Shown: one piece after another, positions 1-9,796 of the stretch
How the letters are laid out: every line of letters begins with the position of its first letter
How positions within the stretch are numbered: position 1 is the stretch's first letter
Source of the DNA: Rodentibacter caecimuris
Lineage (GTDB): Bacteria; Pseudomonadota; Gammaproteobacteria; Enterobacterales; Pasteurellaceae
Length of the DNA stretch: 64,000 bases
Strand: one strand, 5' to 3'
NCBI RefSeq assembly: GCF_024622045.1
Contig: NZ_JANKBP010000001.1
Translations under genes and position numbers: made by a program
Notes under the pieces: generated by a model
What the model was told of the DNA's origin: nothing
Database searches by the model: none
The model's input: the letters and a program-made list of their open reading frames with translations, nothing else

Positions 1-1
1 C

Positions 2-1489
2 TTGGCATGGGTTTCCGGCAAGGTTGTGATGACAATGCGTCGCCGCTTATTTAAACATTTAATGTTTATGCCGGTCAGCTTTTTTGATCGTAATCCCTCC
101 GGAAAATTGCTTTCCCGTATTACTTACGATTCCGAAATGATCGCCAATTCCTCTTCTAATTCCCTTGTTACCATTGTGCGTGAAGGGGCTTATATCATTT
201 CCTTACTTGTTGTGATGTTTTATACCAGTTGGGAATTAACGTTGGTGCTTTTCATTATCGGGCCGATTATTGCCCTATTGATTCGTATGGTGTCAAAAAT
301 CTTCCGCAAACTCAGTAAAAATCTACAAGATTCAATGGGCGAATTGACATCTACCACCGAACAAATGTTGAAAGGACATAAAGTCGTTTTATCTTTTGGC
401 GGTCAAAATGTGGAAGAAGAGCGTTTTAATCACGTGAGTAATGATATGCGTCGCAAGGGCATGAAAATGGTCACTGCCGATGCGATTTCTGATCCTGTGG
501 TACAAATTATCGCCTCTCTTGCGTTAGCCGCCGTGCTTTATTTAGCCACGACGCCATTAATTGCCGATGATAATCTAAGTGCGGGTTCTTTTACTGTGGT
601 TTTTTCATCTATGTTAGCGATGATGCGCCCGCTTAAATCCTTAACCAATGTAAATTCCCAATTTCAACGTGGAATGGCGGCTTGCCAAACGTTGTTTGCA
701 ATTTTGGATTTAGAGGCGGAAAAAGATAACGGTACTTATAAAGCGGAACCGGCAAAAGGCGAATTAGAGTTTAAAAATGTGAGTTTTGCTTATCAGGATA
801 AAGCCGAGCTTGCCTTAAATCATATTTCATTCAAGATTCCTGCCGGAAAAACCGTTGCTTTGGTGGGGCGTTCCGGTTCGGGGAAATCTACTATCGCCAA
901 TCTTGTTACCCGTTTTTATGATGTTGAACAAGGCGAGATTTTGCTTGATGGTGTGAATATTCAAGATTATCGCCTATCAAATTTACGTGAAAATTGTGCG
1001 GTCGTTTCACAGCAAGTACATCTATTTAATGATACGGTTGCAAATAACATCGCTTATGCGGCAAGTGATAAATATTCACGTGAGGAAATTATCGCTGCGG
1101 CAAAAGCAGCTTATGCGTTAGAGTTTATCGAAAAATTACCAAATGGGTTTGATACCATGATTGGGGAAAACGGCGCAAGCCTTTCTGGCGGGCAGCGTCA
1201 GCGTTTGGCGATAGCCCGTGCCTTACTTCGTAATTCACCGGTGTTAATTTTAGACGAGGCGACTTCCGCCCTTGATACGGAATCCGAACGAGCGATTCAA
1301 TCGGCACTTGATGAATTGAAAAAAGATCGGACGGTATTAGTGATTGCGCACCGTTTATCTACGATTGAAAATGCGGATGAAATTCTTGTGGTCGAACATG
1401 GGGAAATTCGCGAACGGGGTAGTCATCATGAACTACTTGCTTTGGACGGGGCGTACAAACAGCTGCATAGTATGCAGTTTAGCGGTTAG
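2..1489 (+). CDS. msbA: MsbA, lipid A ABC exporter (3' part; start outside window)
   Basis: MsbA flips the lipid A-core of LPS across the inner membrane using ATP. The visible part has the later membrane helices of the type I exporter fold, then a complete nucleotide-binding domain: Walker A GRSGSGKST (about 863-890), signature LSGGQRQR (about 1180-1203), Walker B LILDEATSALD and the switch histidine in VIAHRLST. The reading frame is already open at the left edge, and the full protein is normally about 580 residues, so roughly 85-90 N-terminal residues are missing. The next gene is lpxK on the same strand, the usual msbA-lpxK order. A hairpin lies between them. Confidence 0.95.
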   Translation: MAWVSGKVVMTMRRRLFKHLMFMPVSFFDRNPSGKLLSRITYDSEMIANSSSNSLVTIVREGAYIISLLVVMFYTSWELTLVLFIIGPIIALLIRMVSKIFRKLSKNLQDSMGELTSTTEQMLKGHKVVLSFGGQNVEEERFNHVSNDMRRKGMKMVTADAISDPVVQIIASLALAAVLYLATTPLIADDNLSAGSFTVVFSSMLAMMRPLKSLTNVNSQFQRGMAACQTLFAILDLEAEKDNGTYKAEPAKGELEFKNVSFAYQDKAELALNHISFKIPAGKTVALVGRSGSGKSTIANLVTRFYDVEQGEILLDGVNIQDYRLSNLRENCAVVSQQVHLFNDTVANNIAYAASDKYSREEIIAAAKAAYALEFIEKLPNGFDTMIGENGASLSGGQRQRLAIARALLRNSPVLILDEATSALDTESERAIQSALDELKKDRTVLVIAHRLSTIENADEILVVEHGEIRERGSHHELLALDGAYKQLHSMQFSG

Positions 1490-1560
1490 CTTTGAATGTT
1501 AAGGGCTAGAGTAATTTTTGCCGATAACGCAGGTCAAAAATAAAAGCCCAAAGACGCTAA

Positions 1561-1589
1561 AACGCGGGTTAAAAAACTCGCGTTATTTT
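1561..1589 (+). terminator. Hairpin with T-rich tail between msbA and lpxK
   Basis: Ten-base arms at 1561-1570 and 1575-1584 pair with one G-T wobble around an AAAA loop, and ATTTTA follows. It looks like a rho-independent terminator or an attenuator inside what is usually a continuous operon. A near-uptake-signal (CCGCACTTTT) follows directly. Confidence 0.55.
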
Positions 1590-1614
1590 ATCCGCACTTT
1601 TGAGAGGAACATTT

Positions 1615-2613
1615 ATGCCATTTTGGTATTCTCACTCCAAACTTGCTTGGCTTCTTCTACCATTTTCGCTGTTATTTTGGTTAATTAGTCAAACTCGCCG
1701 AATGTTGTTTTCTTTAGGTTTCATTGCTGTTTATCGTGCTGCGAAGCCCGTTGTGATTGTCGGAAATCTATCCGTAGGCGGTAATGGCAAAACGCCGGTT
1801 GTGGTGTGGTTGGCGGAAGAGATGAAAAAACGCGGATGGCGTGTTGGTGTTATTTCTCGTGGTTATGGTAGCCACGCTAAAACGTATCCGTTGTTGGTGA
1901 CAGCAGATACGCCTCCTTTTGAAGGAGGAGACGAACCGGTTCTTATTGCTAAACGTACCGGTGTACCTGTTGTTATTTCGCCAAATCGCCGGCAAGCGAT
2001 TGAATTACTCTTGAACCAAGCTGATTGCGACATCATTATTTCAGACGATGGGTTACAACATTATAAGTTACAACGGGATGTTGAAATTGTGGTAATGGAC
2101 GCCGAACGGGGGCTTGGCAATGGGTTTGTATTGCCTGCCGGGCCGTTGCGGGAATTACCCGCCCGATTAAAAAACGTAGATCTGATTATCACTAACGGGG
2201 GGAAAAATCAGTATTCCGATGTGGTGATGAGCTTACTTCCTCGCTATGCCATTAATTTAAAAACCAATGAAAAACGCTTGTTAAATGAATTTTCCTCCGG
2301 AGCTGCCATTGCGGGAATTGGGCATCCGCAACGATTTTTTACAATGTTGGAAAAATTAGGAATCAAATTACTACAAACTCAAGGTTTTCAGGATCATCAA
2401 CATTTTGAAGTCGCACAGTTAGAAAAATTCTCACAAAACCAACCGCTCTTTATGACGGAAAAAGATGCGGTAAAATGCCGAGAGTTTGCAAAAGAAAATT
2501 GGTGGTATGTGCCGGTAGAGGCGGAAATATCAGAGCTTGAAAAACAAGGCGAAAATTTACCGCACTTTTGGAAGAAAATTGACAAATTGGTGGAACAATA
2601 CAAAAATGCCTGA
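1615..2613 (+). CDS. lpxK: Tetraacyldisaccharide 4'-kinase LpxK
   Basis: LpxK phosphorylates the 4' position of the tetraacyldisaccharide 1-phosphate to make lipid IVA, the step before Kdo addition. The 332-residue protein has an N-terminal membrane anchor, a P-loop-like segment VGGNGKTP that in this family replaces the classical Walker A, and the conserved SDDGLQHY motif. I chose the ATG at 1615 because GAGAGGAA lies just upstream; a TTG 15 bases earlier is in frame but lacks such a site. It overlaps the next gene by 8 bases, so the two are probably translationally coupled. Confidence 0.95.
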   Translation: MPFWYSHSKLAWLLLPFSLLFWLISQTRRMLFSLGFIAVYRAAKPVVIVGNLSVGGNGKTPVVVWLAEEMKKRGWRVGVISRGYGSHAKTYPLLVTADTPPFEGGDEPVLIAKRTGVPVVISPNRRQAIELLLNQADCDIIISDDGLQHYKLQRDVEIVVMDAERGLGNGFVLPAGPLRELPARLKNVDLIITNGGKNQYSDVVMSLLPRYAINLKTNEKRLLNEFSSGAAIAGIGHPQRFFTMLEKLGIKLLQTQGFQDHQHFEVAQLEKFSQNQPLFMTEKDAVKCREFAKENWWYVPVEAEISELEKQGENLPHFWKKIDKLVEQYKNA

Positions 2614-2785
2614 GCGAATCAACCCAAAATTGCTTGACGTAATCGCTTGCCCTCGTTGCTTAGCCCGCTTGCAATATGATGCCGAAAATCAACGATTCAT
2701 TTGTCGCTATGAACATTTAGCTTATCCTATTGAAAACGGCGTGCCGATATTGCTTGCAGAAAAAGCGGAAAAGCTTGCTGATTAA
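2606..2785 (+). CDS. ycaR: Trm112 family protein (YcaR-like)
   Basis: A 59-residue protein of the Trm112/YcaR family. It has an N-terminal CPRC pair and a second half-site with one Cys (FICRYEHLAYPIENGVP), a short zinc-ribbon-like fold. In E. coli ycaR also lies between lpxK and kdsB; its bacterial role is not settled. The start at 2606 lies inside the end of lpxK, and the longer in-frame extension has no homology to the family. Confidence 0.88.
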   Translation: MPERINPKLLDVIACPRCLARLQYDAENQRFICRYEHLAYPIENGVPILLAEKAEKLAD

Positions 2786-2836
2786 CCTTTTCGGCTATGA
2801 ACTCTTTAGGATTATTAAGATAACAAGGAATATTTT

Positions 2837-3601
2837 ATGTCATTTACTGTCATTATCCCTGCTCGTTTTTCTTCATCCCGCTTACCGGGGAAACCTCTCG
2901 CAGAAATTGTCGGAAAACCGATGATTCAACACGTATTTGAAAAAGCCCGACAATCAGGGGCAAGTCGCGTGATTATTGCGACCGATAACGAAAATGTGGA
3001 GAAAATTGCACAAGGTTTTGGGGCGGAAGTTTGTATGACATCGGAACATCACAATTCAGGCACAGAGCGTTTAGCCGAGGTGGTGGAAAAACTTGCTATT
3101 CCTGATGATGAAATTATTGTGAATATCCAAGGCGATGAACCGCTTATTCCGCCGGTGATTGTTCGCCAAGTGGCGGAAAATTTAGCAAAATTTAACGTGA
3201 ATATGGCAACCCTTGCAGTGAAAATTCACGAAGCGGAAGAACTGTTTAATCCAAATGTGGTTAAACTGGTGGCGGATAAATCAGGCTATGTGCTGTATTT
3301 TTCCCGCTCGGTCATACCTTATGACCGCGACCGATTTATGGGCTTGCAAGATGTCGCGAAGGTAGCATTGACGGATGTATATTTGCGTCATATCGGTATT
3401 TATGCTTACCGTGCCGGTTTTATCAAGAAATATGTGCAGTGGGAACCTACCGTGTTGGAAAATTTAGAAAAATTGGAACAGCTACGGGTGCTATGGAATG
3501 CGGAGAGAATTCATGTGGAACTGGCGAAGGAAGTGCCTGCTGTGGGCGTAGATACGATGGAAGATTTAGAAAAAGTGCGGTCGATTTTAGCGGCGAATTA
3601 A
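2837..3601 (+). CDS. kdsB: CMP-Kdo synthetase KdsB
   Basis: 3-deoxy-manno-octulosonate cytidylyltransferase (254 residues) activates Kdo with CTP for addition to lipid A. The N-terminus carries the nucleotide-binding signature IPARFSSSRLPGKPL, and NIQGDEPLI is also typical of the family. The length is normal. ACAAGGAATATTTT precedes the ATG. It completes the LPS block that begins with msbA. uvrC starts two bases after its stop codon, so the two are probably transcribed together. Confidence 0.96.
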   Translation: MSFTVIIPARFSSSRLPGKPLAEIVGKPMIQHVFEKARQSGASRVIIATDNENVEKIAQGFGAEVCMTSEHHNSGTERLAEVVEKLAIPDDEIIVNIQGDEPLIPPVIVRQVAENLAKFNVNMATLAVKIHEAEELFNPNVVKLVADKSGYVLYFSRSVIPYDRDRFMGLQDVAKVALTDVYLRHIGIYAYRAGFIKKYVQWEPTVLENLEKLEQLRVLWNAERIHVELAKEVPAVGVDTMEDLEKVRSILAAN

Positions 3602-3602
3602 G

Positions 3603-5429
3603 ATGTTTGATGCAAAAAAATTCCTGACCAATGTTTCTCATGAACCCGGCGTTTATCGTATGTATGACGATAAAGATCAGGTTATTTATGTGGGGAAAGC
3701 GAAGGATTTAAAAAAGCGTCTATCGAGTTATTTTAGATCCAATCTCAGTAGTAAGAAAACGGAAGCGTTGGTCGCCGCTATTCATCATATTGACACCACG
3801 ATCACTTCTTCTGAAACGGAAGCGCTGTTATTAGAGCATAATTACATCAAACAGTATCAGCCCCGTTATAATGTGTTGCTGCGTGATGATAAATCCTATC
3901 CTTTTATTTTATTGACGAAAGAGCGTCATCCGCGTATTACCGCTTATCGCGGTGCAAAAAAAATTGCCGGTGAATATTTTGGCCCTTATCCCCACGCCGG
4001 GGCGGTACGGGAAACCTTATCTTTGATCCAAAAATTATTCCCGGTGCGTCAGTGCGAAAATTCTGTCTATGCCAATCGTTCCCGCCCTTGCTTGCAATAT
4101 CAAATTGAGCGTTGTTCTGCGCCTTGTGTAGCCGGCTATGTAACCGACGAAGAGTATTCTCAACAAGTGGAATTGGCCCGTTTATTTTTACAAGGCAAAG
4201 ATCAACAAGTGCTGGATTATTTGATCGGCAAAATGGATCAAGCAAGCCAAAGTTTGGATTTTGAACAAGCGGCACGTTATCGCGATCAAATCCAAGCGGT
4301 GCGATCGGTCATCGAAAAACAGTTTGTCTCTAATGAGCGATTGGACGATATGGATATTATGTCGATCGCTTATCAACATGGTTTAGCCTGTGTGCAAGTA
4401 ATGTTTATCCGCCAAGGAAAAGTATTGGGCAATCGCAGTTATTTCCCGAAAGTACCGGCAAATACGGATCTTTCCGAGTTGACGGAAACTTTTGTTGGGC
4501 AATTTTATTTACAGGGACATCAGGGCAGAACTATTCCCAATAGTATTATTGTGGATCGAAAACTCGCTGAAAAAACAGAATTGGAAACACTCCTTACCGA
4601 GCAAGCCGGTAGAAAAGTTACGATCCAAGAAAGCGTGAAAGGGGATAAAGGAAAATATTTACAGTTGGCACAAGTGAATGCGAAAGTGGCGCTTGCCAGC
4701 CAACTCAAGCAATCCTCACGAATGTCCGAGCGTTATCAAGCCTTATGCGAGTTACTTAACGTGTCGGAAATTAAGCGAATGGAATGTTTTGATATTAGTC
4801 ATACGATGGGAAATCAAACGGTGGCATCTTGTGTGGTGTTCAATCAAGAAGGCCCGCTAAAATCCGATTATCGGCGATTTAACATTGAGGGCATTACCGG
4901 TGGTGATGACTATGCGGCAATGGAACAAGCGCTCAAAAAACGCTATGATCGAGATTTAGAAGAGGAGAAAATCCCTGATGTAATCTTTATTGATGGCGGA
5001 AAAGGGCAACTTAATCGGGCGTTAGCTGTATTTCAGCAGTTGAATGTAAAATGGGATAAAAACCGACCGCACTTAATTGGTGTGGCGAAAGGCGTCGATC
5101 GCCGAGCAGGGCAAGAGGTGCTGATTATCAGCAAACAAAACCGAGAAATTCATTTACCCGATGACAGTTTAGCGTTGCATTTAATCCAGCATATTCGTGA
5201 TGAAAGCCATAATCACGCCATTAGCGGACACCGCAAAAAACGCCAAAATGCCTTTACCCACAGCGGTTTGGAAAGTATTGAGGGAGTTGGAGCGAAACGT
5301 CGTCAAGCCCTATTGAAATACCTTGGTGGTTTGCAAGGCGTGAAAAATGCTACTGTAGATGAGATCGCTTCCGTGCCGGGAATTTCAAGAAAATTGGCGG
5401 AAACGATCTATGAAACCTTGAGGAATTGA
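3603..5429 (+). CDS. uvrC: Excinuclease ABC subunit C
   Basis: UvrC makes both incisions in nucleotide excision repair. Domains in order: GIY-YIG nuclease at about residues 16-94 (GVYRMY...IYVGKAKDL), a Cys-containing middle region, the UVR domain that contacts UvrB near 205-240, an RNase H-like nuclease domain (CFDISHTMG), and C-terminal helix-hairpin-helix motifs (IEGVGAKRRQALL, VPGISRKLAE). At 608 residues it is full length. Confidence 0.97.
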   Translation: MFDAKKFLTNVSHEPGVYRMYDDKDQVIYVGKAKDLKKRLSSYFRSNLSSKKTEALVAAIHHIDTTITSSETEALLLEHNYIKQYQPRYNVLLRDDKSYPFILLTKERHPRITAYRGAKKIAGEYFGPYPHAGAVRETLSLIQKLFPVRQCENSVYANRSRPCLQYQIERCSAPCVAGYVTDEEYSQQVELARLFLQGKDQQVLDYLIGKMDQASQSLDFEQAARYRDQIQAVRSVIEKQFVSNERLDDMDIMSIAYQHGLACVQVMFIRQGKVLGNRSYFPKVPANTDLSELTETFVGQFYLQGHQGRTIPNSIIVDRKLAEKTELETLLTEQAGRKVTIQESVKGDKGKYLQLAQVNAKVALASQLKQSSRMSERYQALCELLNVSEIKRMECFDISHTMGNQTVASCVVFNQEGPLKSDYRRFNIEGITGGDDYAAMEQALKKRYDRDLEEEKIPDVIFIDGGKGQLNRALAVFQQLNVKWDKNRPHLIGVAKGVDRRAGQEVLIISKQNREIHLPDDSLALHLIQHIRDESHNHAISGHRKKRQNAFTHSGLESIEGVGAKRRQALLKYLGGLQGVKNATVDEIASVPGISRKLAETIYETLRN

Positions 5430-5498
5430 TGAAATACTCATTGCTTTTCTTTATAAAGTGATTATGATCCGCTTTTTGAATTTTTATAGGAACAACTT

Positions 5499-6212
5499 AT
5501 GTTTGAATGGCTTAGTGATCCCGAGGCTTGGCTTTCTCTTGCGACATTAACCGCACTTGAAATTGTGTTAGGGATCGATAATATTATTTTTATTAGTATT
5601 TTAGTAGGACGTTTGCCGGCACATCAACGTCAGTCTGGGCGTGTTATCGGTTTATCTTTAGCGATGATCACCCGAATTTTACTTTTGATGTCGCTTGCTT
5701 GGATGATGAAATTAACCGAACCGCTGTTTACTTTGTTCAATCAAGAGATTTCAGGGCGGGATTTAATTTTATTCTTGGGCGGCTTGTTCTTGGTTATAAA
5801 AAGTATCGGTGAAATTAAAGAAGCACTTCATCCTGAAGATCATCATAAAAATGAAAATGAAAAGAAAGTCAGTTATTTTGGTGTATTGCTTCAAATAGCC
5901 ATATTAGATATTGTGTTTTCCCTTGATTCGGTGATTACTGCCGTCGGTATGGCGGAGCATTTACCGGTGATGATTTTAGCAATCATCTTTGCTGTCGGTG
6001 TGATGTTATTTGCCGCGAAGCCAATCGGTGATTTTGTGGATACTCACCCAACATTAAAAATTCTTGCTTTAGCATTTTTAGTTTTAGTGGGAATCAGCCT
6101 CATTGCAGAAAGCCTTGATATACATATCTCAAAAGGCTATATTTATTTCGCAATGGGTTTTTCCCTAGTAGTAGAAGTGTTGAATATTCGAATGAGAAAA
6201 TTAATAAAATAG
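5499..6212 (+). CDS. TerC-family integral membrane protein
   Basis: A 237-residue protein of the TerC/YgdQ family with about seven membrane helices and the two paired acidic motifs EIVLGIDN and DIVFSLDS that mark the family. Some family members export manganese at the translocon; the role of this one is not shown by sequence. It follows uvrC by 69 bases with TATAGGAACAACTT before the ATG. The same gene adjoins uvrC in H. influenzae. Confidence 0.85.
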   Translation: MFEWLSDPEAWLSLATLTALEIVLGIDNIIFISILVGRLPAHQRQSGRVIGLSLAMITRILLLMSLAWMMKLTEPLFTLFNQEISGRDLILFLGGLFLVIKSIGEIKEALHPEDHHKNENEKKVSYFGVLLQIAILDIVFSLDSVITAVGMAEHLPVMILAIIFAVGVMLFAAKPIGDFVDTHPTLKILALAFLVLVGISLIAESLDIHISKGYIYFAMGFSLVVEVLNIRMRKLIK

Positions 6213-6214
6213 TC

Positions 6215-6248
6215 AGAAAAGTGCGGTCAGAAATGAGCGCATTTTTTA
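6215..6248 (+). terminator. Terminator after the TerC gene
   Basis: AAAAGTGCG near 6217 pairs with CGCATTTTT near 6238 and runs into a T tract. One arm is an uptake-signal copy. Confidence 0.6.
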
Positions 6249-6341
6249 TATAAATTAATATTTTCGTTCTATTCAATTTTCTTATTTATTTTTCTGAAGA
6301 ATCCAACCATAATACTAGGACATTTTCTAAAGGGACTTACT

Positions 6342-8621
6342 ATGAATATCCAGAACATAATTAAACAACATCATCTTGAATTACTTTTCCAACAAGGTTT
6401 ATTCGGTATTGAAAAGGAAAGCCAGCGTGTTTACGCAGACGGTTCTATTGTCACCACCGAACATCCGAAAGCCTTTGGTAATCGTAGTTTTCATCCTTAT
6501 ATTCAAACGGATTTTGCTGAAAGCCAACTGGAGCTGGTTACGCCGCCGAGTAAAACATTAGAAAATGCATTACGTTGGCTTTCTGCTATTCATGAAGTGA
6601 CATTGCGTACGCTTCCCGAAAATGAATATATTTTCCCATTCAGTATGCCGGCAGGGTTGCCACCGGAAAAGCAAATTAAGGTTGCGCAATTGGATAATCC
6701 GGAAGATGTGGCATATCGTGAACATTTAGTGAAAAACTACGGCAAATATAAACAAATGGTCAGTGGTATTCACTATAATTTCCAATTGGATCCGGCATTT
6801 GTTCAAGCACTTTTTGAAGCTCAAACGAAACAAACAAGTGCGGTGGATTTTCAGAATGATTTATATCTGAAAATTGCGAAAAATTTCCTTCGCTATCAAT
6901 GGATTCTGCTTTATTTGTTCTCTGCTACGCCAACCGTTGATGAAAATTATTTCCGTGACGGAACACCGCTTCAACCCAATCAATATGTGCGTAGCTTGCG
7001 TTCGAGCCCTTTCGGTTATGTGAATGAACCTGAAATCAAAGTTTCTTTTAATAGTTTACAGTCCTACGTTGACAGCCTTGAGCATTGGGTAAATAGCGGC
7101 AAGTTGATTGCAGAAAAAGAATTCTATTCTAATGTGCGTTTGCGTGGTGCGGCAAAAGCCCGTGACTTACTCAAAACGGGTATCCAATATCTTGAGTTCC
7201 GACTCTTTGATCTCAATCCTTTTGCACCGTATGGCATTACATTGGAAGATGCGAAATTCATCCATTATTTCATTTTATTGATGGCATGGTTGGATCATAC
7301 GGCTGATCAAGGTGACATCGAATTAGGCAAAACCCGTCTTGCCGAAGTGTCTTGGGAAGATCCTTTATCACCAACGGCTTACGCTGTCGAAGGGGAGTTA
7401 GTATTACTTCAAATGCTGAATATGCTTGAAGCACTTCAAGCCGGTGATGAAATTAAAGCTATCGCAAAAGAAAAATTTGCACAATTTGCGAATCCGCGTG
7501 ACACGCTCTGTGCCAACGTTGTCGTCGCTATTGATCAATTCGGGGGCTATCAGAAATTAGGGGCGGATATTGCGAAAGGCAATAAGAAAAATGTGTTCGA
7601 ACGTTTCTATGCCTTATCTGGTTTTGACAATATGGAACTTTCGACACAGGCATTAATATTTGATGCAATTCAAAAAGGGCTGAAGCTCGAGATTTTAGAC
7701 GAGCGTGATCAATTCCTCAGTTTGCAATACGGTGATCATCTTGAATATGTGAAAAATGGCAATATGACTTCACATGATCGCTATATTTCGCCATTAATTA
7801 TGGAAAATAAAGTGGTTACCAAAAAAGTGTTGGCAAAAGCCGGTTTTAATGTGCCGCAAAGTGTTGAATTTACGGATGTGAAAAGTGCGGTTGAAAGTTT
7901 CCCACTTTTTGAGAACCGTGCAGTGGTGATTAAACCGAAATCTACGAATTTTGGTCTGGGAATTACGATTTTCCAACAAGGTGTACAAAACCGCGATGAT
8001 TTTGCCAAAGCGGTAGAAATTGCTTTCCGTGAAGATAACGAAATTATGATAGAAGATTATTTAGTCGGTACCGAATATCGTTTCTTTGTACTGGGCGGGC
8101 AAACCTTGGCGGTATTATTACGAGTGCCGGCGAATGTCGTCGGTGATGGTGAACATACTGTGAAAGAATTGGTCGAAATGAAAAACGATCATCCTTTACG
8201 TGGCGACGGTAGCCGTACTCCATTGAAAAAAATTGCTCTGGGTGATATTGAGAAACTTCAATTAAAAGAGCAAGGATGGACGATCGATTCTATCCCGCCA
8301 AGAGATCTTATTGTGCAGTTACGGGCTAATTCAAATATTAGTACCGGCGGCGATTCTATCGATATGACGGAACAAATGCATGAAAGTTATAAACAACTTG
8401 CGGTTGGGATTGCCAAAGCGATGGGTGCTGCCGTTTGCGGTGTGGATTTGATTATTCCTGATCTAACCAAACCGGCGGAAAATAATTTGCAATCATGGGG
8501 TGTGATTGAAGCAAACTTCAATCCGATGATGATGATGCATATTTTCCCTTATGCCGGTAAATCCCGTCGTGTCACTTTGAATGTCCTGGAAATGTTATTT
8601 CCGGAACTGAAAGTGCGTTAA
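6342..8621 (+). CDS. gshF: Bifunctional glutathione synthetase GshF (gamma-GCS/GS fusion)
   Basis: A single 759-residue protein carries out both steps of glutathione synthesis. The N-terminal two thirds is a glutamate-cysteine ligase (FGIEKESQRV at residues 21-30). The C-terminal third is an ATP-grasp domain (VVIKPKSTNFGLG and the EANFNPMMMM end) that adds glycine. Fused gshF is known from Pasteurellaceae and some Firmicutes. It stands alone between two terminators. Confidence 0.95.
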   Translation: MNIQNIIKQHHLELLFQQGLFGIEKESQRVYADGSIVTTEHPKAFGNRSFHPYIQTDFAESQLELVTPPSKTLENALRWLSAIHEVTLRTLPENEYIFPFSMPAGLPPEKQIKVAQLDNPEDVAYREHLVKNYGKYKQMVSGIHYNFQLDPAFVQALFEAQTKQTSAVDFQNDLYLKIAKNFLRYQWILLYLFSATPTVDENYFRDGTPLQPNQYVRSLRSSPFGYVNEPEIKVSFNSLQSYVDSLEHWVNSGKLIAEKEFYSNVRLRGAAKARDLLKTGIQYLEFRLFDLNPFAPYGITLEDAKFIHYFILLMAWLDHTADQGDIELGKTRLAEVSWEDPLSPTAYAVEGELVLLQMLNMLEALQAGDEIKAIAKEKFAQFANPRDTLCANVVVAIDQFGGYQKLGADIAKGNKKNVFERFYALSGFDNMELSTQALIFDAIQKGLKLEILDERDQFLSLQYGDHLEYVKNGNMTSHDRYISPLIMENKVVTKKVLAKAGFNVPQSVEFTDVKSAVESFPLFENRAVVIKPKSTNFGLGITIFQQGVQNRDDFAKAVEIAFREDNEIMIEDYLVGTEYRFFVLGGQTLAVLLRVPANVVGDGEHTVKELVEMKNDHPLRGDGSRTPLKKIALGDIEKLQLKEQGWTIDSIPPRDLIVQLRANSNISTGGDSIDMTEQMHESYKQLAVGIAKAMGAAVCGVDLIIPDLTKPAENNLQSWGVIEANFNPMMMMHIFPYAGKSRRVTLNVLEMLFPELKVR

Positions 8622-8630
8622 ACGTTGTTA

Positions 8631-8663
8631 AAAAGTGCGGTTAATTTTGACCGCACTTTCCAA
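8631..8663 (+). terminator. Uptake-signal inverted pair acting as terminator
   Basis: AAAGTGCGGT at 8632-8641 and ACCGCACTTT at 8650-8659 form a 10-bp stem downstream of gshF. Confidence 0.65.
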
Positions 8664-8712
8664 TAATTGATTAAAATAATCTCCAACTGAAAATTAACCA
8701 TAAGCAATCTTA

Positions 8713-9795
8713 ATGACAACATTCACTCTCGAACCCCAAGACAATACACGTCTTCAATCACTTTGCGGTGCATTTGACGATCATCTTAAGTTGATTGAAA
8801 CAGAATTTAATCTCAATATTTCTCGAAATAACTTCACGTTTACCATCAAATCAAATGAAGAAAGCCCTAAACCTCACCACGAAAAACTTGTACAAAGTGC
8901 GGCTAAATTAATTCAAGATTTATATCTGGAAACCGCACCTATTAAAGGTAAAGTTACAGAATTAGATTTAGAAGACGTACATATTGCATTACAAGAAAGC
9001 CGAATGCTTTCTCAGGCGGATCTCAATCGTACAGAAAGCAAGGTTTACAGCACCACAATTAAAACTAAACGAGGGATGATTAAGCCGCGCGGTGAAAATC
9101 AAATTCAATATTTACATAATATTTTAACCCACGATATTAGTTTCGGTATCGGGCCGGCAGGTACGGGGAAAACCTTTTTAGCGGTTGCGGCTGCGGTAGA
9201 AGCCTTGGAAAGACAAGAAATCCGCCGTGTGTTATTAACCCGCCCGGCGGTAGAGGCGGGTGAAAAATTAGGCTTTTTACCGGGCGATTTAGGGCAAAAA
9301 ATAGAGCCTTATTTACGGCCGCTTTATGATGCCCTGTTTGAAATGTTAGGGTTTGAACGTGTGCAAAAATTGATGGAGCGTAATGTGATTGAAATCGCCC
9401 CTTTAGCCTATATGCGTGGGCGAACACTCAATGACAGTTTCATTATTTTAGATGAAAGTCAAAATACTACCGTTGAGCAGATGAAAATGTTCCTTACCCG
9501 TATCGGCTTTAATTCTAAGGCGGTGATTACCGGCGATATTACTCAAATCGATTTACCTCGTAGCACGAAATCAGGCTTGCGTCATGCTATTGAGGTATTG
9601 GAAAACGTCCCTGAGTTGAGTTTCAATTATTTTGATAGTAAAGACATCGTGCGTCATCCGGTCGTGGCAAAAGTAGTACAAGCCTATGAGGCATGGGAAA
9701 TAAAAGATGAAGCCCGCCGCAAAGCGTTAGCCGAACAACGTAAAGTAGAGCGGGAAAAAGAGCGGTCGGTTTTCACAGAGAATTTAGCAGGATAG
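8713..9795 (+). CDS. ybeZ: PhoH-like ATPase (YbeZ)
   Basis: A PhoH-family ATPase of 360 residues. Walker A GPAGTGKTF lies near residues 146-154 and Walker B FIILDESQ further on. YbeZ works with the RNase YbeY in ribosome and RNA quality control, and ybeY starts one base after this stop codon. The N-terminal 100 residues carry the KH-like region typical of the family. Confidence 0.92.
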   Translation: MTTFTLEPQDNTRLQSLCGAFDDHLKLIETEFNLNISRNNFTFTIKSNEESPKPHHEKLVQSAAKLIQDLYLETAPIKGKVTELDLEDVHIALQESRMLSQADLNRTESKVYSTTIKTKRGMIKPRGENQIQYLHNILTHDISFGIGPAGTGKTFLAVAAAVEALERQEIRRVLLTRPAVEAGEKLGFLPGDLGQKIEPYLRPLYDALFEMLGFERVQKLMERNVIEIAPLAYMRGRTLNDSFIILDESQNTTVEQMKMFLTRIGFNSKAVITGDITQIDLPRSTKSGLRHAIEVLENVPELSFNYFDSKDIVRHPVVAKVVQAYEAWEIKDEARRKALAEQRKVEREKERSVFTENLAG

Positions 9796-9796
9796 T

